In this document: positions 1 through 7,265 of the stretch, one piece after another
Numbering within the stretch: the first letter of the stretch is position 1
Layout: each line of letters opens with the position of its first letter
Assembly: GCA_035505955.1 (NCBI GenBank)
Contig: DATJQH010000130.1
Location: 1-18,485, forward strand
Source of the DNA: Fen-999 sp035505955
GTDB taxonomy: Bacteria > Pseudomonadota > Gammaproteobacteria > Burkholderiales > Rhodocyclaceae
DNA length: 18,485 nt
Reading direction: 5' to 3'
Notes under the pieces: generated by a model
What the model was told of the DNA's origin: nothing
The model's input: the letters and a program-made list of their open reading frames with translations, nothing else
Database searches by the model: none
Made by a program: the position numbers and the translations under genes

Positions 1-1
1 T

Positions 2-364
2 CTCCTGATCGGCATCGTCAAGAAGAACGCGATCATGATGATCGACTTCGCCATCGACCGCCAGCGCCGGCTCAACGTCTCCGCCGCCGAAGCGATCTTC
101 CGCGCCGGCCTGCTGCGCTTCCGGCCGATCATGATGACGACTGCGTCGGCCATCTTCGGCGCCATTCCGCTGGCACTGGGCAGCGGCGACGGCGCCGAAC
201 TCCGGAACCCGCTCGGCATCGCCATCGTCGGCGGACTGCTGGTGAGCCAGATGCTGACGCTCTACACGACGCCGGTGGTGTACGTCGCCCTTGATCGCCT
301 GCGCACGCGCCTGCTTGGCCAGCGTAAGCCGCCGGTGCCGCTGTTCGAACCGCAAACGGTATGA
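2..364 (+). CDS. RND efflux permease, C-terminal fragment
   Basis: This is the last 120 residues of an inner-membrane RND (HAE1/AcrB-like) proton-drug antiporter; the gene begins upstream of the window. The fragment opens with LLIGIVKKNAIMMIDFA, the TM10 segment with the lysine pair used in proton relay, followed by LLRFRPIMMTT and the last two membrane helices (GGLLVSQMLTLYTTPVVY). The same signatures occur in the complete permease at 3103-6246, so the two are paralogues; a 23-nt stretch (119-141 and 6001-6023) is even identical at the DNA level. The stop codon overlaps the longest possible reading of the following outer-membrane lipoprotein gene, so the two form one operon. Which MdtB/MdtC/MuxB-type subfamily it belongs to cannot be told from the tail alone. 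Confidence 0.93.
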   Translation, partial: LLIGIVKKNAIMMIDFAIDRQRRLNVSAAEAIFRAGLLRFRPIMMTTASAIFGAIPLALGSGDGAELRNPLGIAIVGGLLVSQMLTLYTTPVVYVALDRLRTRLLGQRKPPVPLFEPQTV

Positions 365-369
365 TGAGG
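365..369 (+). promoter_or_regulatory. Shine-Dalgarno deciding the OprM-type gene start
   Basis: TGAGG ends 6 nt before the ATG at 376. It favours that start over the upstream ATG at 361, which has no comparable purine block and would only add MMRSA in front of the lipoprotein signal peptide. Confidence 0.6.
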
Positions 370-375
370 TCCGCC

Positions 376-1794
376 ATGTATTCCCGTTTTCGCCAACCGC
401 TCGCCAACTGCTGCGCCGCCGCTCTGGCCCTGGGTCTTGCGGCCTGCTCGGTGGGGCCCGACTACGTGCGCCCGACCACCGCCAACCCCGAGGCGTTCAA
501 GGAGGCCGGTCAGTGGCAGGCCGCGTCGACGGCCGAACCGCAGGCGGACGAGAAGTGGTGGCGGTTCTTCGGCGATCCGGTGCTCGATGGCCTCGAAGAA
601 CAGGTCGCGGTCGACAACCAGAACCTGAAGGCGGCCGAGGCGCAGTACCGCGCAGCGCGCGCGGCGCTCGAAGGTGCGCGCTCGGGCTTCTTTCCAACGC
701 TGACGGGCGCCGCGGCGAGAACCCGCGGCACAGCGACGACTGGCACCGTAACGTCCTCAGCGGAGACGATGTACTCGATCTCCGCTGCCTTGAACTGGGA
801 AATCGACGTCTGGGGCCGCATCCGGCGCAGCGTTGAAAGCGCGGGCGCCAGTGCTGCCGCAAGCGCCGGCGACCTCGCCGCGGCGCGCCTGTCGACCCAA
901 GCAACGCTCGCGCAGACCTACATGCAGTTGCGTGCCGCGGAAGCGCAGCTGGCGCTCTACCGCAAGACCGTGGCGGACTACGGGCGTTTCCTCGAACTCA
1001 CGCGCCATCGGCTCGCGGCCGGCGTCGCCTCGCCGCTCGATGTTGCCCAGGCCGAGACGCAACTGGGCAGCGCCGAAGTGCAGGCGGCGGACGCCGAGAA
1101 CCTGCGCGCGCAACTCGAACACGCAACCGCGGTACTGGTGGGCAAGGCGCCCGCGGAATTCTCGCTGCCGGCCGGCAGCGGTTTGCCGGCGGTGCCGGCC
1201 GCACCGCGGCTCGTGCCCTCGACGCTGCTGGAAAACCGGCCGGACATTGCCGCGGCCGAACGCCGCGCCGCGGCTGCCAACGCCCAGATCGGCGTCGCCA
1301 AGGCGGCCTGGTTTCCGGTGCTCGACCTGACGGGAAACATCGGCTACCGCAACAACGCGCTGGCCGGACTCATCAGCGCGCCGAACCGCGTCTGGTCGTT
1401 CGGGCCGACGCTGGCCATGACCTTGCTGGACTTCGGCGCGCGTTCGGCCGCGGTCGAGCAGGCCGGTGCGGGCTACGACCAGGCGGTCGCCAACTATCGC
1501 CAGACCGTGCTCACTGCGTTCCAGGAAGTCGAGGACAACCTGTCGGCCGCGCGGCTGCTGGAGGTCGAGGACGCCGCGCAGGCGAGATCGTTGGCCGCCG
1601 CCCGGCGCTCGCGCGAGATCGCCGAGAACCAGTACAAAGCGGGGGTCAACAGCGCCCTGAACGTGGTTACCGCACAGACGGCGGAACTGGGCGCCGAGGC
1701 GAACTCCATCAGCATCGCGTCACGGCGGCTGCAGGCGGCGGTGCAATTGCTCAAGAACGCCGGCGGCCGCGTCGCGGTGATCGAGCCGCGCTAG
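376..1794 (+). CDS. RND outer-membrane efflux lipoprotein (OprM/NodT family)
   Basis: This is the outer-membrane channel of a tripartite efflux pump, 472 residues from the ATG at 376 (477 from the in-frame ATG at 361). The N-terminus is a lipoprotein signal: MYSRFR, a hydrophobic run, then LAAC with the lipidated Cys24. After it comes SVGPDYVRP, typical of the OprM/NodT family. The body has the two repeated outer-membrane-factor halves, with long heptad-rich helices and family signatures such as NWEIDVWGRIRR, LLENRPDIAAAERR and AYRQTV-like (here NYRQTVLTAFQEVEDNL). Length is normal for the family. It lies 11 nt after the partial permease and should be co-transcribed with it. It may also serve the second RND set downstream, which has no channel gene of its own in this window; that sharing is an inference. 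Maturation of this lipoprotein would need Lnt, encoded at 13145. Confidence 0.95.
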   Translation: MYSRFRQPLANCCAAALALGLAACSVGPDYVRPTTANPEAFKEAGQWQAASTAEPQADEKWWRFFGDPVLDGLEEQVAVDNQNLKAAEAQYRAARAALEGARSGFFPTLTGAAARTRGTATTGTVTSSAETMYSISAALNWEIDVWGRIRRSVESAGASAAASAGDLAAARLSTQATLAQTYMQLRAAEAQLALYRKTVADYGRFLELTRHRLAAGVASPLDVAQAETQLGSAEVQAADAENLRAQLEHATAVLVGKAPAEFSLPAGSGLPAVPAAPRLVPSTLLENRPDIAAAERRAAAANAQIGVAKAAWFPVLDLTGNIGYRNNALAGLISAPNRVWSFGPTLAMTLLDFGARSAAVEQAGAGYDQAVANYRQTVLTAFQEVEDNLSAARLLEVEDAAQARSLAAARRSREIAENQYKAGVNSALNVVTAQTAELGAEANSISIASRRLQAAVQLLKNAGGRVAVIEPR

Positions 1795-1809
1795 CGCTTG
1801 CACGCAAGA

Positions 1810-1829
1810 GTCAGTCCCCGTGGTACGCC
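1810..1829 (+). repeat. Dispersed 20-nt repeat, copy A
   Basis: GTCAGTCCCCGTGGTACGCC, starting 15 nt after the stop codon of the outer-membrane channel gene. It is the first of four copies in the window. It shares 19/20 bases with copy B, 19/20 with the complement of copy C and 17/20 with the complement of copy D. Three extra bases on the left (AGA) are also shared with copy C. A small hairpin (CTTG-CACG-CAAG, 1797-1808) stands just before it. No gene explains the sequence. Confidence 0.8.
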
Positions 1830-1951
1830 AGGCTCCGAAGCGGTTGCGGGGCCCGGCGATGGCCGTGCCAAAATGAGTTCTAATATCCACCGATACTCGC
1901 GCCACTCCGGCAGCCGTGCCGGCAGGGCCAAGATCCGGGCAGGCAACTAAC
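1830..1951 (+). other. Intergenic leader of the second RND operon
   Basis: This gap separates the two RND gene sets and should hold the promoter of the adaptor-permease operon. TAATAT at 1881-1886 is a possible -10 box, but I see no convincing -35 hexamer at the right distance. The GGCAGG-like purines at 1939-1944 are a weak ribosome-binding site for the ATG at 1952. No operator or terminator is obvious. Confidence 0.3.
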
Positions 1952-3106
1952 ATGAACATGTCATCACACGCCATGCGCCGCTGGCTCTCGCGCGGCGCCG
2001 TCCTCCTGGCTGTCGCCGCCGCTGCCTGGCTGGCCTGGCTCGCTTTCGTCGCCGAAGCGCCGCCGCCTGCCAAGGCTGCGCCGGCCGTGCCGGCAACGCT
2101 GGCCAAGGTGGCGAGTCGCGACGTGCCCAATTTCCTGCTCGCGGTCGGCACGGTGCAGCCGCTCGCCAGCGTCACGGTGAAGGCGCGCGTCGACGGCCAG
2201 CTGGAGCGCATCGGCTACGTCGAAGGACAGGACGTCAAGCAGGGCCAGGTGCTGGCGCAAATCGATCCCAGGCCTTTCCGCGCCCAGCTCGACCAGGCGC
2301 AGGCGCAGACGGCGCGCGACCAGGCGCAACTCGCCAACGCCGAGTTGGACCTCGAGCGTTACAGCCAGCTCATGAAGCTCGATTCGACGTCGCAGCAGAC
2401 GCTGGACACGCAGCGCGCGCTGGTGGCGCAACTCAAGGCGACGGTACAGAACGACGAGGCGCAGGTGCACTACGCCCAGGTCCAGCTCGACTACACCACC
2501 ATCACCGCGCCGCTGGCCGGCCGCACCGGCGCGCGCCTGGTTGACCCGGGCAACATTGTGCATGCCAGCGACGCCGGTGGCCTCGTCGTGATCAACCAGA
2601 TCGATCCGATCGCCGTGGTCTTCGCGGTGCCCGGCGATGCGGTGCAGGCGATCAACGCCGCCCAACAGGGCGGCCGCAAGCTGGCGGTGCTGGCCTACGC
2701 GCGTGAAGGCGACGCGCTGCTCGCGCGCGGCGAACTGGTTCTGGTCAATAACCAGATCGATGTCGCCAGCGGCACGGTGCAGCTCAAGGCCCGCTTCACC
2801 AACGCCGTGCATGCGCTATGGCCGGGCCAGTACGTCAATGTGCGCCTGCAGGTGGGCGAATACCGGCAGGCTGTGACGGTGCCGGCGCAGGTGGTGCAGC
2901 GCGGCCAGTCGGGCACCTATGCCTATGTCGTGGGCGCCGACGGCAAGGCCGAGACGCGGCCCATCGACGTGATCAAGATCCAGGATGGCAACGCCATCGT
3001 CGGGCGCGGCCTGCAAGCCGGCGAGACCGTCGTGGTCGACGGCCAATACAAGATCAAGCCGGGCGTGGCCGTCATCGCCGGGCCCGCCGCCGGGACGGGC
3101 AAGTGA
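1952..3106 (+). CDS. RND periplasmic adaptor (MdtA/MuxA-like membrane fusion protein)
   Basis: This 384-residue protein links the inner-membrane permease to the outer-membrane channel. It has a short N-terminal basic stretch, one membrane anchor (about residues 14-34) without a lipobox, and a Pro/Ala linker. Next come a biotinyl-lipoyl-like segment (about 60-105, including EGQDVKQGQVLAQIDP), an alpha-hairpin (about 105-165, rich in Gln/Ala) and the second lipoyl half (LDYTTITAPLAGRTGARLVD). A beta-barrel and membrane-proximal domain follow (VPAQVVQRGQSGTYAYVV). This order matches the MdtA branch of HlyD/RND adaptors. The reading frame could begin at a GTG at 1916, but the ATG at 1952 puts the anchor near the N-terminus as expected; ATGs at 1958 and 1973 are possible alternatives. 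Its stop codon overlaps the permease GTG by 4 nt (GTGA), so translation is probably coupled. The substrate cannot be predicted. Confidence 0.93.
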   Translation: MNMSSHAMRRWLSRGAVLLAVAAAAWLAWLAFVAEAPPPAKAAPAVPATLAKVASRDVPNFLLAVGTVQPLASVTVKARVDGQLERIGYVEGQDVKQGQVLAQIDPRPFRAQLDQAQAQTARDQAQLANAELDLERYSQLMKLDSTSQQTLDTQRALVAQLKATVQNDEAQVHYAQVQLDYTTITAPLAGRTGARLVDPGNIVHASDAGGLVVINQIDPIAVVFAVPGDAVQAINAAQQGGRKLAVLAYAREGDALLARGELVLVNNQIDVASGTVQLKARFTNAVHALWPGQYVNVRLQVGEYRQAVTVPAQVVQRGQSGTYAYVVGADGKAETRPIDVIKIQDGNAIVGRGLQAGETVVVDGQYKIKPGVAVIAGPAAGTGK

Positions 3107-6100
3107 ACGTTTCCGCCGCGTTCATCAAGCGGCCCATCGGCACCTCCCTGCTGGCGCTGGCCATCCTGCTCGTTGGCATCGCGGCCTGGCAGTTGCTGCC
3201 GGTGGCGGCCCTGCCGCAGGTGGATTTCCCGACCATCCAGGTCTCGGCGAGCCTGCCCGGCGCCAATCCCGAAACCATGGCCGCCAATGTGGCGCAACCA
3301 CTGGAGCGCCAGTTCTCGCTCATCTCCGGCCTGTCGCAGATGACCTCGACCAGCGCCAACGGCTCGACGCAGATCACGCTCCAGTTCGATCTCAACCGCA
3401 ACATCGACGCCGCCGCGCTCGACGTGCAGACCGCCATCACCGCGGCGAGCGGCCAGCTGCCGGGCAACCTGCCCAGCCCGCCGACCTTCCGCAAGACCAA
3501 CCCGGCCGACCTCGCCATCCTGGTGCTGGCGGTGCAGTCCGACACGCTGCCGCTGACGCAGGTCAACGAATATGCCGACACCATTCTGGCGCAGCAAATA
3601 TCGCAGATTCCCGGCGTCAGCGATGTCGGCATCGGCGGCGCCCAGAAGCCGTCGGTGCGCATTCAGGTCGATCCAGCCAAGCTTGCCGCCCTGGGCATGA
3701 GCCTCGAGGACGTGCGCGGCATCATCGCCACGACCACGGTCAGCCAACCAACGGGCAGCATCAACGGTCGCGACCAGAGCTTTGCCGTCTACACCAACGA
3801 CCAGATCCTCAAGGCCGAGCCCTGGAACGACATGGTGCTGGCCTATCGCAGCGGCGCGCCCGTGCGGCTTCGCGACATCGGTGTCGCCGTCGAGGCGCCG
3901 GAGAACGTGAACACGGCGGGCTGGGCCTACGCCGGTGCGGCCGCGCCGGCCGAGCACGCCCTGCAGAGCGGCCGCGCCATGATCCTGTTCGTGCACAAGA
4001 TGGCCGGCGCCAACGTCATCGAGACGGTGGACCGCATCAAGGCCGAGCTGCCGCGCCTGCGTGCCGCCATCCCGCCGACGGTGACCGTCACCACGCTGGT
4101 CGACCGCACGCAGAACATCCGTGCCTCGGTGGATGACGTCGAGCGCACGCTGACGATCACGATCTGCGCCGTGATCCTGGTCATCTTCATCTTCCTGCGC
4201 AACGTGCCGGCCACGGTGATCCCGGGCCTGACGGTACCGCTGGCGCTGATGGGCACGGCCGCCGGCATGTACCTGATGGACTACAGCCTCGACAACCTGT
4301 CGCTGATGGCGCTCACCATCGCCGTCGGCTTCGTCGTCGACGATGCCATCGTCATGCTGGAGAACATCTACCGCCACGTCGAAGCGGGCATGAAGCCGCT
4401 GCAGGCGGCCTACGAGGGCGCCGCCGAGATCGGCTTCACGATCATCTCGATCTCGGTGTCACTGGTCGCGGTGTTCATTCCGCTTTTGCTCATGGGCGGC
4501 ATCGTCGGCCGCCTGTTCCGCGAATTCGCGGTCACGGTGACCATGACCATCGTCGTCTCGGTGGCGGTGTCGCTGACGCTAATCCCGATGCTGTGCTCGC
4601 GCTACCTCGGCGACGCTCATGCGCGCAAGCATGGCCGCATGTACGAGCTGTTCGAACGCGGCTTCGTCGCCATGGCGAGCGCCTATCGGCGCGGACTGGA
4701 CTTCGTGCTGCACCACGAGTTCGCCACCCTGTGCGTGTTCCTGGCCACGCTGACCTTGAGCGTGCTGATGTTCGTGTTCAGCCCCAAGGGTTTCTTCCCG
4801 CAGCAGGATACCGGCACCATCTACGGCTTCGCCGAGACCGCGCAGGATGCGTCGTTCGAGGCGATGCGCAGCCGCATGAAGTCCCTTGCCGAGGTGGTGC
4901 GCCAGGACCCCGACGTGACCGGGTTCGGCATGTTCGCGGGCAACAACACCGCCAACACCGGCGTGTTCTTCATCGCCCTGCGGCCCAAGGCCGAGGGACG
5001 CACGGCCAGCGCCGACGAGGTCATCGGCCGCCTGCGGCCGCAGGTCGCGAAGGTGCAGGGCATCAACCTGTTCATGCAGGCGCCACAGGACGTGCAGGTC
5101 GGCGGCCGCCTGTCGCGCACCCAATACCAATACACGATCACCGACACCGACCTCGCCGAACTCAACACCTGGGCACCGCGCCTGCTCGATCGCCTGCGCA
5201 AAGTGCCGCAACTGACCGACGTCGCCTCCGACCAGCAGAACAGCGCTGCCGCGGCCAGGCTGACCATCGACCGCGCGCGCGCTTCCAGCTTCGGCATCTC
5301 GCCGGCGCTGATCGATGCCACGCTCTACGATGCCATCGGCCAGCGCCAGGTGGCGCAGTACTTCACCCAGACCAACAGTTACCACGTCGTGCTCGAAGTC
5401 TCGCCCAGGCTGCAGCAGGATCCGGCGCTGTTCGACAAGATCTACGTCACCTCGCCGCTGACCGGCCAGCAGGTGCCGCTGTCGGCCTTCGTCAAGGTGG
5501 ACACGGGCCAAAGCGCCTACCTGCTCATCAGCCACCAGGGCCAATTCCCGGCGGTGACCATCTCCTTCAACGTCGCGCCCGGCGTCTCGCTCGGCGACGC
5601 GGTCGAGGCGATCAGCCAGGCCAAGGCGGACATGGGCGTGCCGGCGACGCTGTCGGGCAGCTTCCAGGGCACGGCCAAAGCCTTCCGCGATTCGCTGGCA
5701 ACGCAGCCCATGCTCATCGCCGCCGCGCTGGTCGCCGTGTACATCGTGCTCGGCCTGCTCTACGAGAGCTACATCCATCCGCTCACGATCCTGTCGACGC
5801 TACCCTCGGCCGGCGTCGGCGCGCTGCTGGTGTTGCGCCTGGGCGGTTACGACCTCTCGATCATCGGCCTCATCGGCATCATCCTGCTCATCGGCATCGT
5901 CAAGAAGAACGGCATCATGATGATCGACTTCGCGCTCACCGCCGAACGCGAGCAGGGCCTGCCGGCGCACGAGGCCATCTACCAGGCCTGCCTGCTGCGT
6001 TTCCGGCCGATCATGATGACGACCATGTGCGCGCTGCTCGCCGGCCTGCCGCTGATGCTTGGCCACGGTGCGGGCTCCGAGCTGCGTCGGCCTCTCGGCT

Positions 6101-6246
6101 ATGCCATGGTCGGCGGTCTGCTGGTGTCGCAGGCAATGACGCTGTTTACGACGCCCGTCATCTATCTCTACCTCGACCGCGCCCACGCCTGGTTCATGCG
6201 CCGCAAGCAGGCGCGCGGCGGCACGCTGCCGGGCACGACGCCATGA
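3103..6246 (+). CDS. RND multidrug efflux permease (MdtB/MdtC-like, HAE1 family)
   Basis: This is a complete 1047-residue inner-membrane RND pump of the MdtC/MuxC branch. The start is the GTG at 3103, overlapping the adaptor stop; it gives NVSAAFIKRPIGTSLL, the usual N-terminus, whereas the upstream extension of the open frame lies inside the adaptor gene. It has the classic twice-repeated layout: TM1, a large periplasmic porter loop, TM2-6, TM7, a second porter loop, TM8-12. The proton-relay aspartates are Asp413-Asp414 in GFVVDDAIVMLEN, and the lysines are Lys934-Lys935 in GIVKKNGIMMIDFA. Length is typical and I see no frameshift. MdtB-MdtC pumps often work as hetero-oligomers, so the truncated paralogue at 2-364 could be a partner, but the intervening channel and adaptor genes suggest two separate units. 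The next small gene overlaps its stop codon by 4 nt. Confidence 0.95.
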   Translation: MNVSAAFIKRPIGTSLLALAILLVGIAAWQLLPVAALPQVDFPTIQVSASLPGANPETMAANVAQPLERQFSLISGLSQMTSTSANGSTQITLQFDLNRNIDAAALDVQTAITAASGQLPGNLPSPPTFRKTNPADLAILVLAVQSDTLPLTQVNEYADTILAQQISQIPGVSDVGIGGAQKPSVRIQVDPAKLAALGMSLEDVRGIIATTTVSQPTGSINGRDQSFAVYTNDQILKAEPWNDMVLAYRSGAPVRLRDIGVAVEAPENVNTAGWAYAGAAAPAEHALQSGRAMILFVHKMAGANVIETVDRIKAELPRLRAAIPPTVTVTTLVDRTQNIRASVDDVERTLTITICAVILVIFIFLRNVPATVIPGLTVPLALMGTAAGMYLMDYSLDNLSLMALTIAVGFVVDDAIVMLENIYRHVEAGMKPLQAAYEGAAEIGFTIISISVSLVAVFIPLLLMGGIVGRLFREFAVTVTMTIVVSVAVSLTLIPMLCSRYLGDAHARKHGRMYELFERGFVAMASAYRRGLDFVLHHEFATLCVFLATLTLSVLMFVFSPKGFFPQQDTGTIYGFAETAQDASFEAMRSRMKSLAEVVRQDPDVTGFGMFAGNNTANTGVFFIALRPKAEGRTASADEVIGRLRPQVAKVQGINLFMQAPQDVQVGGRLSRTQYQYTITDTDLAELNTWAPRLLDRLRKVPQLTDVASDQQNSAAAARLTIDRARASSFGISPALIDATLYDAIGQRQVAQYFTQTNSYHVVLEVSPRLQQDPALFDKIYVTSPLTGQQVPLSAFVKVDTGQSAYLLISHQGQFPAVTISFNVAPGVSLGDAVEAISQAKADMGVPATLSGSFQGTAKAFRDSLATQPMLIAAALVAVYIVLGLLYESYIHPLTILSTLPSAGVGALLVLRLGGYDLSIIGLIGIILLIGIVKKNGIMMIDFALTAEREQGLPAHEAIYQACLLRFRPIMMTTMCALLAGLPLMLGHGAGSELRRPLGYAMVGGLLVSQAMTLFTTPVIYLYLDRAHAWFMRRKQARGGTLPGTTP

Positions 6247-6575
6247 CCGATGCGGGACGCGAGGATCGATTCGCGCGCCGGATGCGCCTGGCCGCGCCTA
6301 TCGTCCTGGCCGTCGGCCTCGGCGCGGCGGCGCTCGTTTACGCCCTGGCGCCGGCCGACGCGCCGCTCGACGAAGCGACGGCCGCGATCCGGGAAAGCCG
6401 GCAGTACCAACTCGCCGTGGAGCGCATCGGCGGCAAGGCGGCGGTATTCGCCGCCGAATTCAACGACTGGCTGGCGAGCCTGTGGCACGGCCGGCGGCTC
6501 GCCGGCACGCTGGCGCTGCTCTCGATTGCGCTGTCGGGATTCTGCTACCTGCTCGGCCGGCCGCCGCACCGGTGA
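6243..6575 (+). CDS. Small two-helix membrane protein coupled to the RND permease
   Basis: This 110-residue protein has no function I can recognise. It begins with an ATG that overlaps the permease stop (ATGA), so it is probably translationally coupled to it. It contains a basic N-terminus, TM1 (about residues 16-36), a hydrophilic stretch of about 50 residues (ESRQYQLAVERIGGKAAVFA, then FNDWLASLWHG), TM2 (about 86-105) and a short basic tail. Basic residues flank both helices, which is compatible with a hairpin that has both ends in the cytoplasm. The region before TM2 looks well ordered and is rich in aromatic residues, as seen in conserved families. Its place at the end of the pump operon suggests an accessory or a modulator like the small RND-associated peptides. 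Chance operon membership is the alternative. Confidence 0.75.
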   Translation: MTDAGREDRFARRMRLAAPIVLAVGLGAAALVYALAPADAPLDEATAAIRESRQYQLAVERIGGKAAVFAAEFNDWLASLWHGRRLAGTLALLSIALSGFCYLLGRPPHR

Positions 6576-6590
6576 AAGTCGCCGACGAAA

Positions 6591-6610
6591 GTCAGCCCCC
6601 GTGGTACGCC
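6591..6610 (+). repeat. Dispersed 20-nt repeat, copy B
   Basis: GTCAGCCCCCGTGGTACGCC lies 15 nt after the stop of the small membrane protein, between two convergent genes. The match to copy C, in inverted orientation, extends over 30 nt (6591-6620 against the complement of 16435-16464), with 28 identities. Confidence 0.8.
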
Positions 6611-6620
6611 GTGCTGCGCG

Positions 6621-6992
6621 TCAGAATGCCGGGTTCTTGGTGATGGCGACGTGGATCACGTATGCGACGACGGCCAGCGCGCCGAAGCCGCAAACGGTGC
6701 GTACCGCCGCGGGCAGTGCGGGCCGCAGCGCCAGCGCGCCGAGCACGATGTAGAGCACGACCGCCGCCAGCTTCGCGGTTAGCCACGGCTGCGCAAACGG
6801 GTACTGGTGCGACAGAATCGAGAGCGTGACGCCGGCTGCCAGCAGCAGCGTGTCGTTGCCGTGCGTGAGCAGGCGGATCCCGCGGCGCTGCCAGACGGTC
6901 GACCCGATCGCGGCAAGCAACGCCCGCGCTACGAAGCCCGTCACGCTGACGACGGCGAAAGCGATGTGCAGCAGCTTGAGCGGTTCGTACAT
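6621..6992 (-). CDS. SirB2 family integral membrane protein
   Basis: This 123-residue protein resembles the SirB2 (invasion gene expression up-regulator SirB) family of small inner-membrane proteins with unknown biochemical function. It starts MYEPLKLLHIAFAVVSVTGF, followed by RRGIRLLTHGNDTLLLAAG, which are family-like segments with conserved His residues. There are four predicted helices (about residues 5-27, 45-62, 70-90, 97-117). Length agrees with the family. The ATG at 6992 gives a sensible N-terminus but has no strong Shine-Dalgarno sequence. The gene sits only 38 nt downstream of the tRNA-Lys pair on the same strand, with no visible terminator between, so it may be expressed by read-through from the tRNA promoter. 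It converges with the RND operon across repeat copy B. Confidence 0.85.
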   Translation of the reverse strand: MYEPLKLLHIAFAVVSVTGFVARALLAAIGSTVWQRRGIRLLTHGNDTLLLAAGVTLSILSHQYPFAQPWLTAKLAAVVLYIVLGALALRPALPAAVRTVCGFGALAVVAYVIHVAITKNPAF

Positions 6993-7030
6993 GCGGTGTT
7001 CCGGGAGCGGCCGGGGCGTCTTGATTCGGG

Positions 7031-7106
7031 TGGTGGGTCGTGAGTGGCTCGAACACTCGACCTACGGATTAAGAGTCCGCTGCTCTACCAACTGAGCTAA
7101 CGACCC
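7031..7106 (-). tRNA. tRNA-Lys (anticodon CUU)
   Basis: The gene reads on the minus strand with acceptor arms GGGTCGT (7106-7100) and ACGACCC (7041-7035), discriminator A and an encoded CCA (7033-7031), 76 nt in all. The D-arm is AGCTCAGTTGGTAGAGC. The anticodon loop is CTCTTAA between GCGGA and TCCGT, which gives anticodon CTT at 7073-7071. The T-arm GAGTG-TTCGAGC-CACTC pairs perfectly. It decodes AAG, the preferred lysine codon in this GC-rich genome. Confidence 0.97.
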
Positions 7107-7128
7107 CCGAGGTGAAACTTTACGCAGC

Positions 7129-7204
7129 TGGTGGGTGGTACAGGACTTGAACCTGTGACCAACTGGTTAAAAGCCAGCTGCTCTACCGACTGAGCTAACC
7201 ACCC
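7129..7204 (-). tRNA. tRNA-Lys (anticodon UUU)
   Basis: The gene reads on the minus strand with acceptor arms GGGTGGT (7204-7198) and ACCACCC (7139-7133), discriminator A and an encoded CCA (7131-7129), 76 nt in all. The anticodon loop CTTTTAA is closed by GCTGG/CCAGT, giving anticodon TTT at 7171-7169. The T-arm is ACAGG-TTCAAGT-CCTGT. It is the first gene of a two-tRNA unit, 22 nt ahead of the CUU isoacceptor. Confidence 0.97.
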
Positions 7205-7222
7205 TCCCGGTTAGAGGCGCGG

Positions 7223-7251
7223 ATTATAGGGATGCTCAATTATCCCGTCAA
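7223..7251 (-). promoter_or_regulatory. sigma70-type promoter of the tRNA-Lys pair
   Basis: On the minus strand, TTGACG (7251-7246) and a perfect TATAAT (7228-7223) are separated by 17 nt. Transcription should begin near 7216, about a dozen bases before the tRNA 5' end. The -35 box lies just 14 nt beyond the stop codon of the transporter gene upstream. Confidence 0.85.
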
Positions 7252-7265
7252 ATGGGTGGCCGAGC

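Noticed and set aside
2923..4377. 484-codon minus-strand open frame inside the RND permease
   Set aside because: It has His/Asp/Arg-rich composition typical of the antisense frame; the permease is complete on the plus strand.
7031..7204. tRNA genes as a prophage or island attachment site
   Set aside because: No integrase, direct repeat of a tRNA 3' end or foreign base composition is visible near the tRNA pair.
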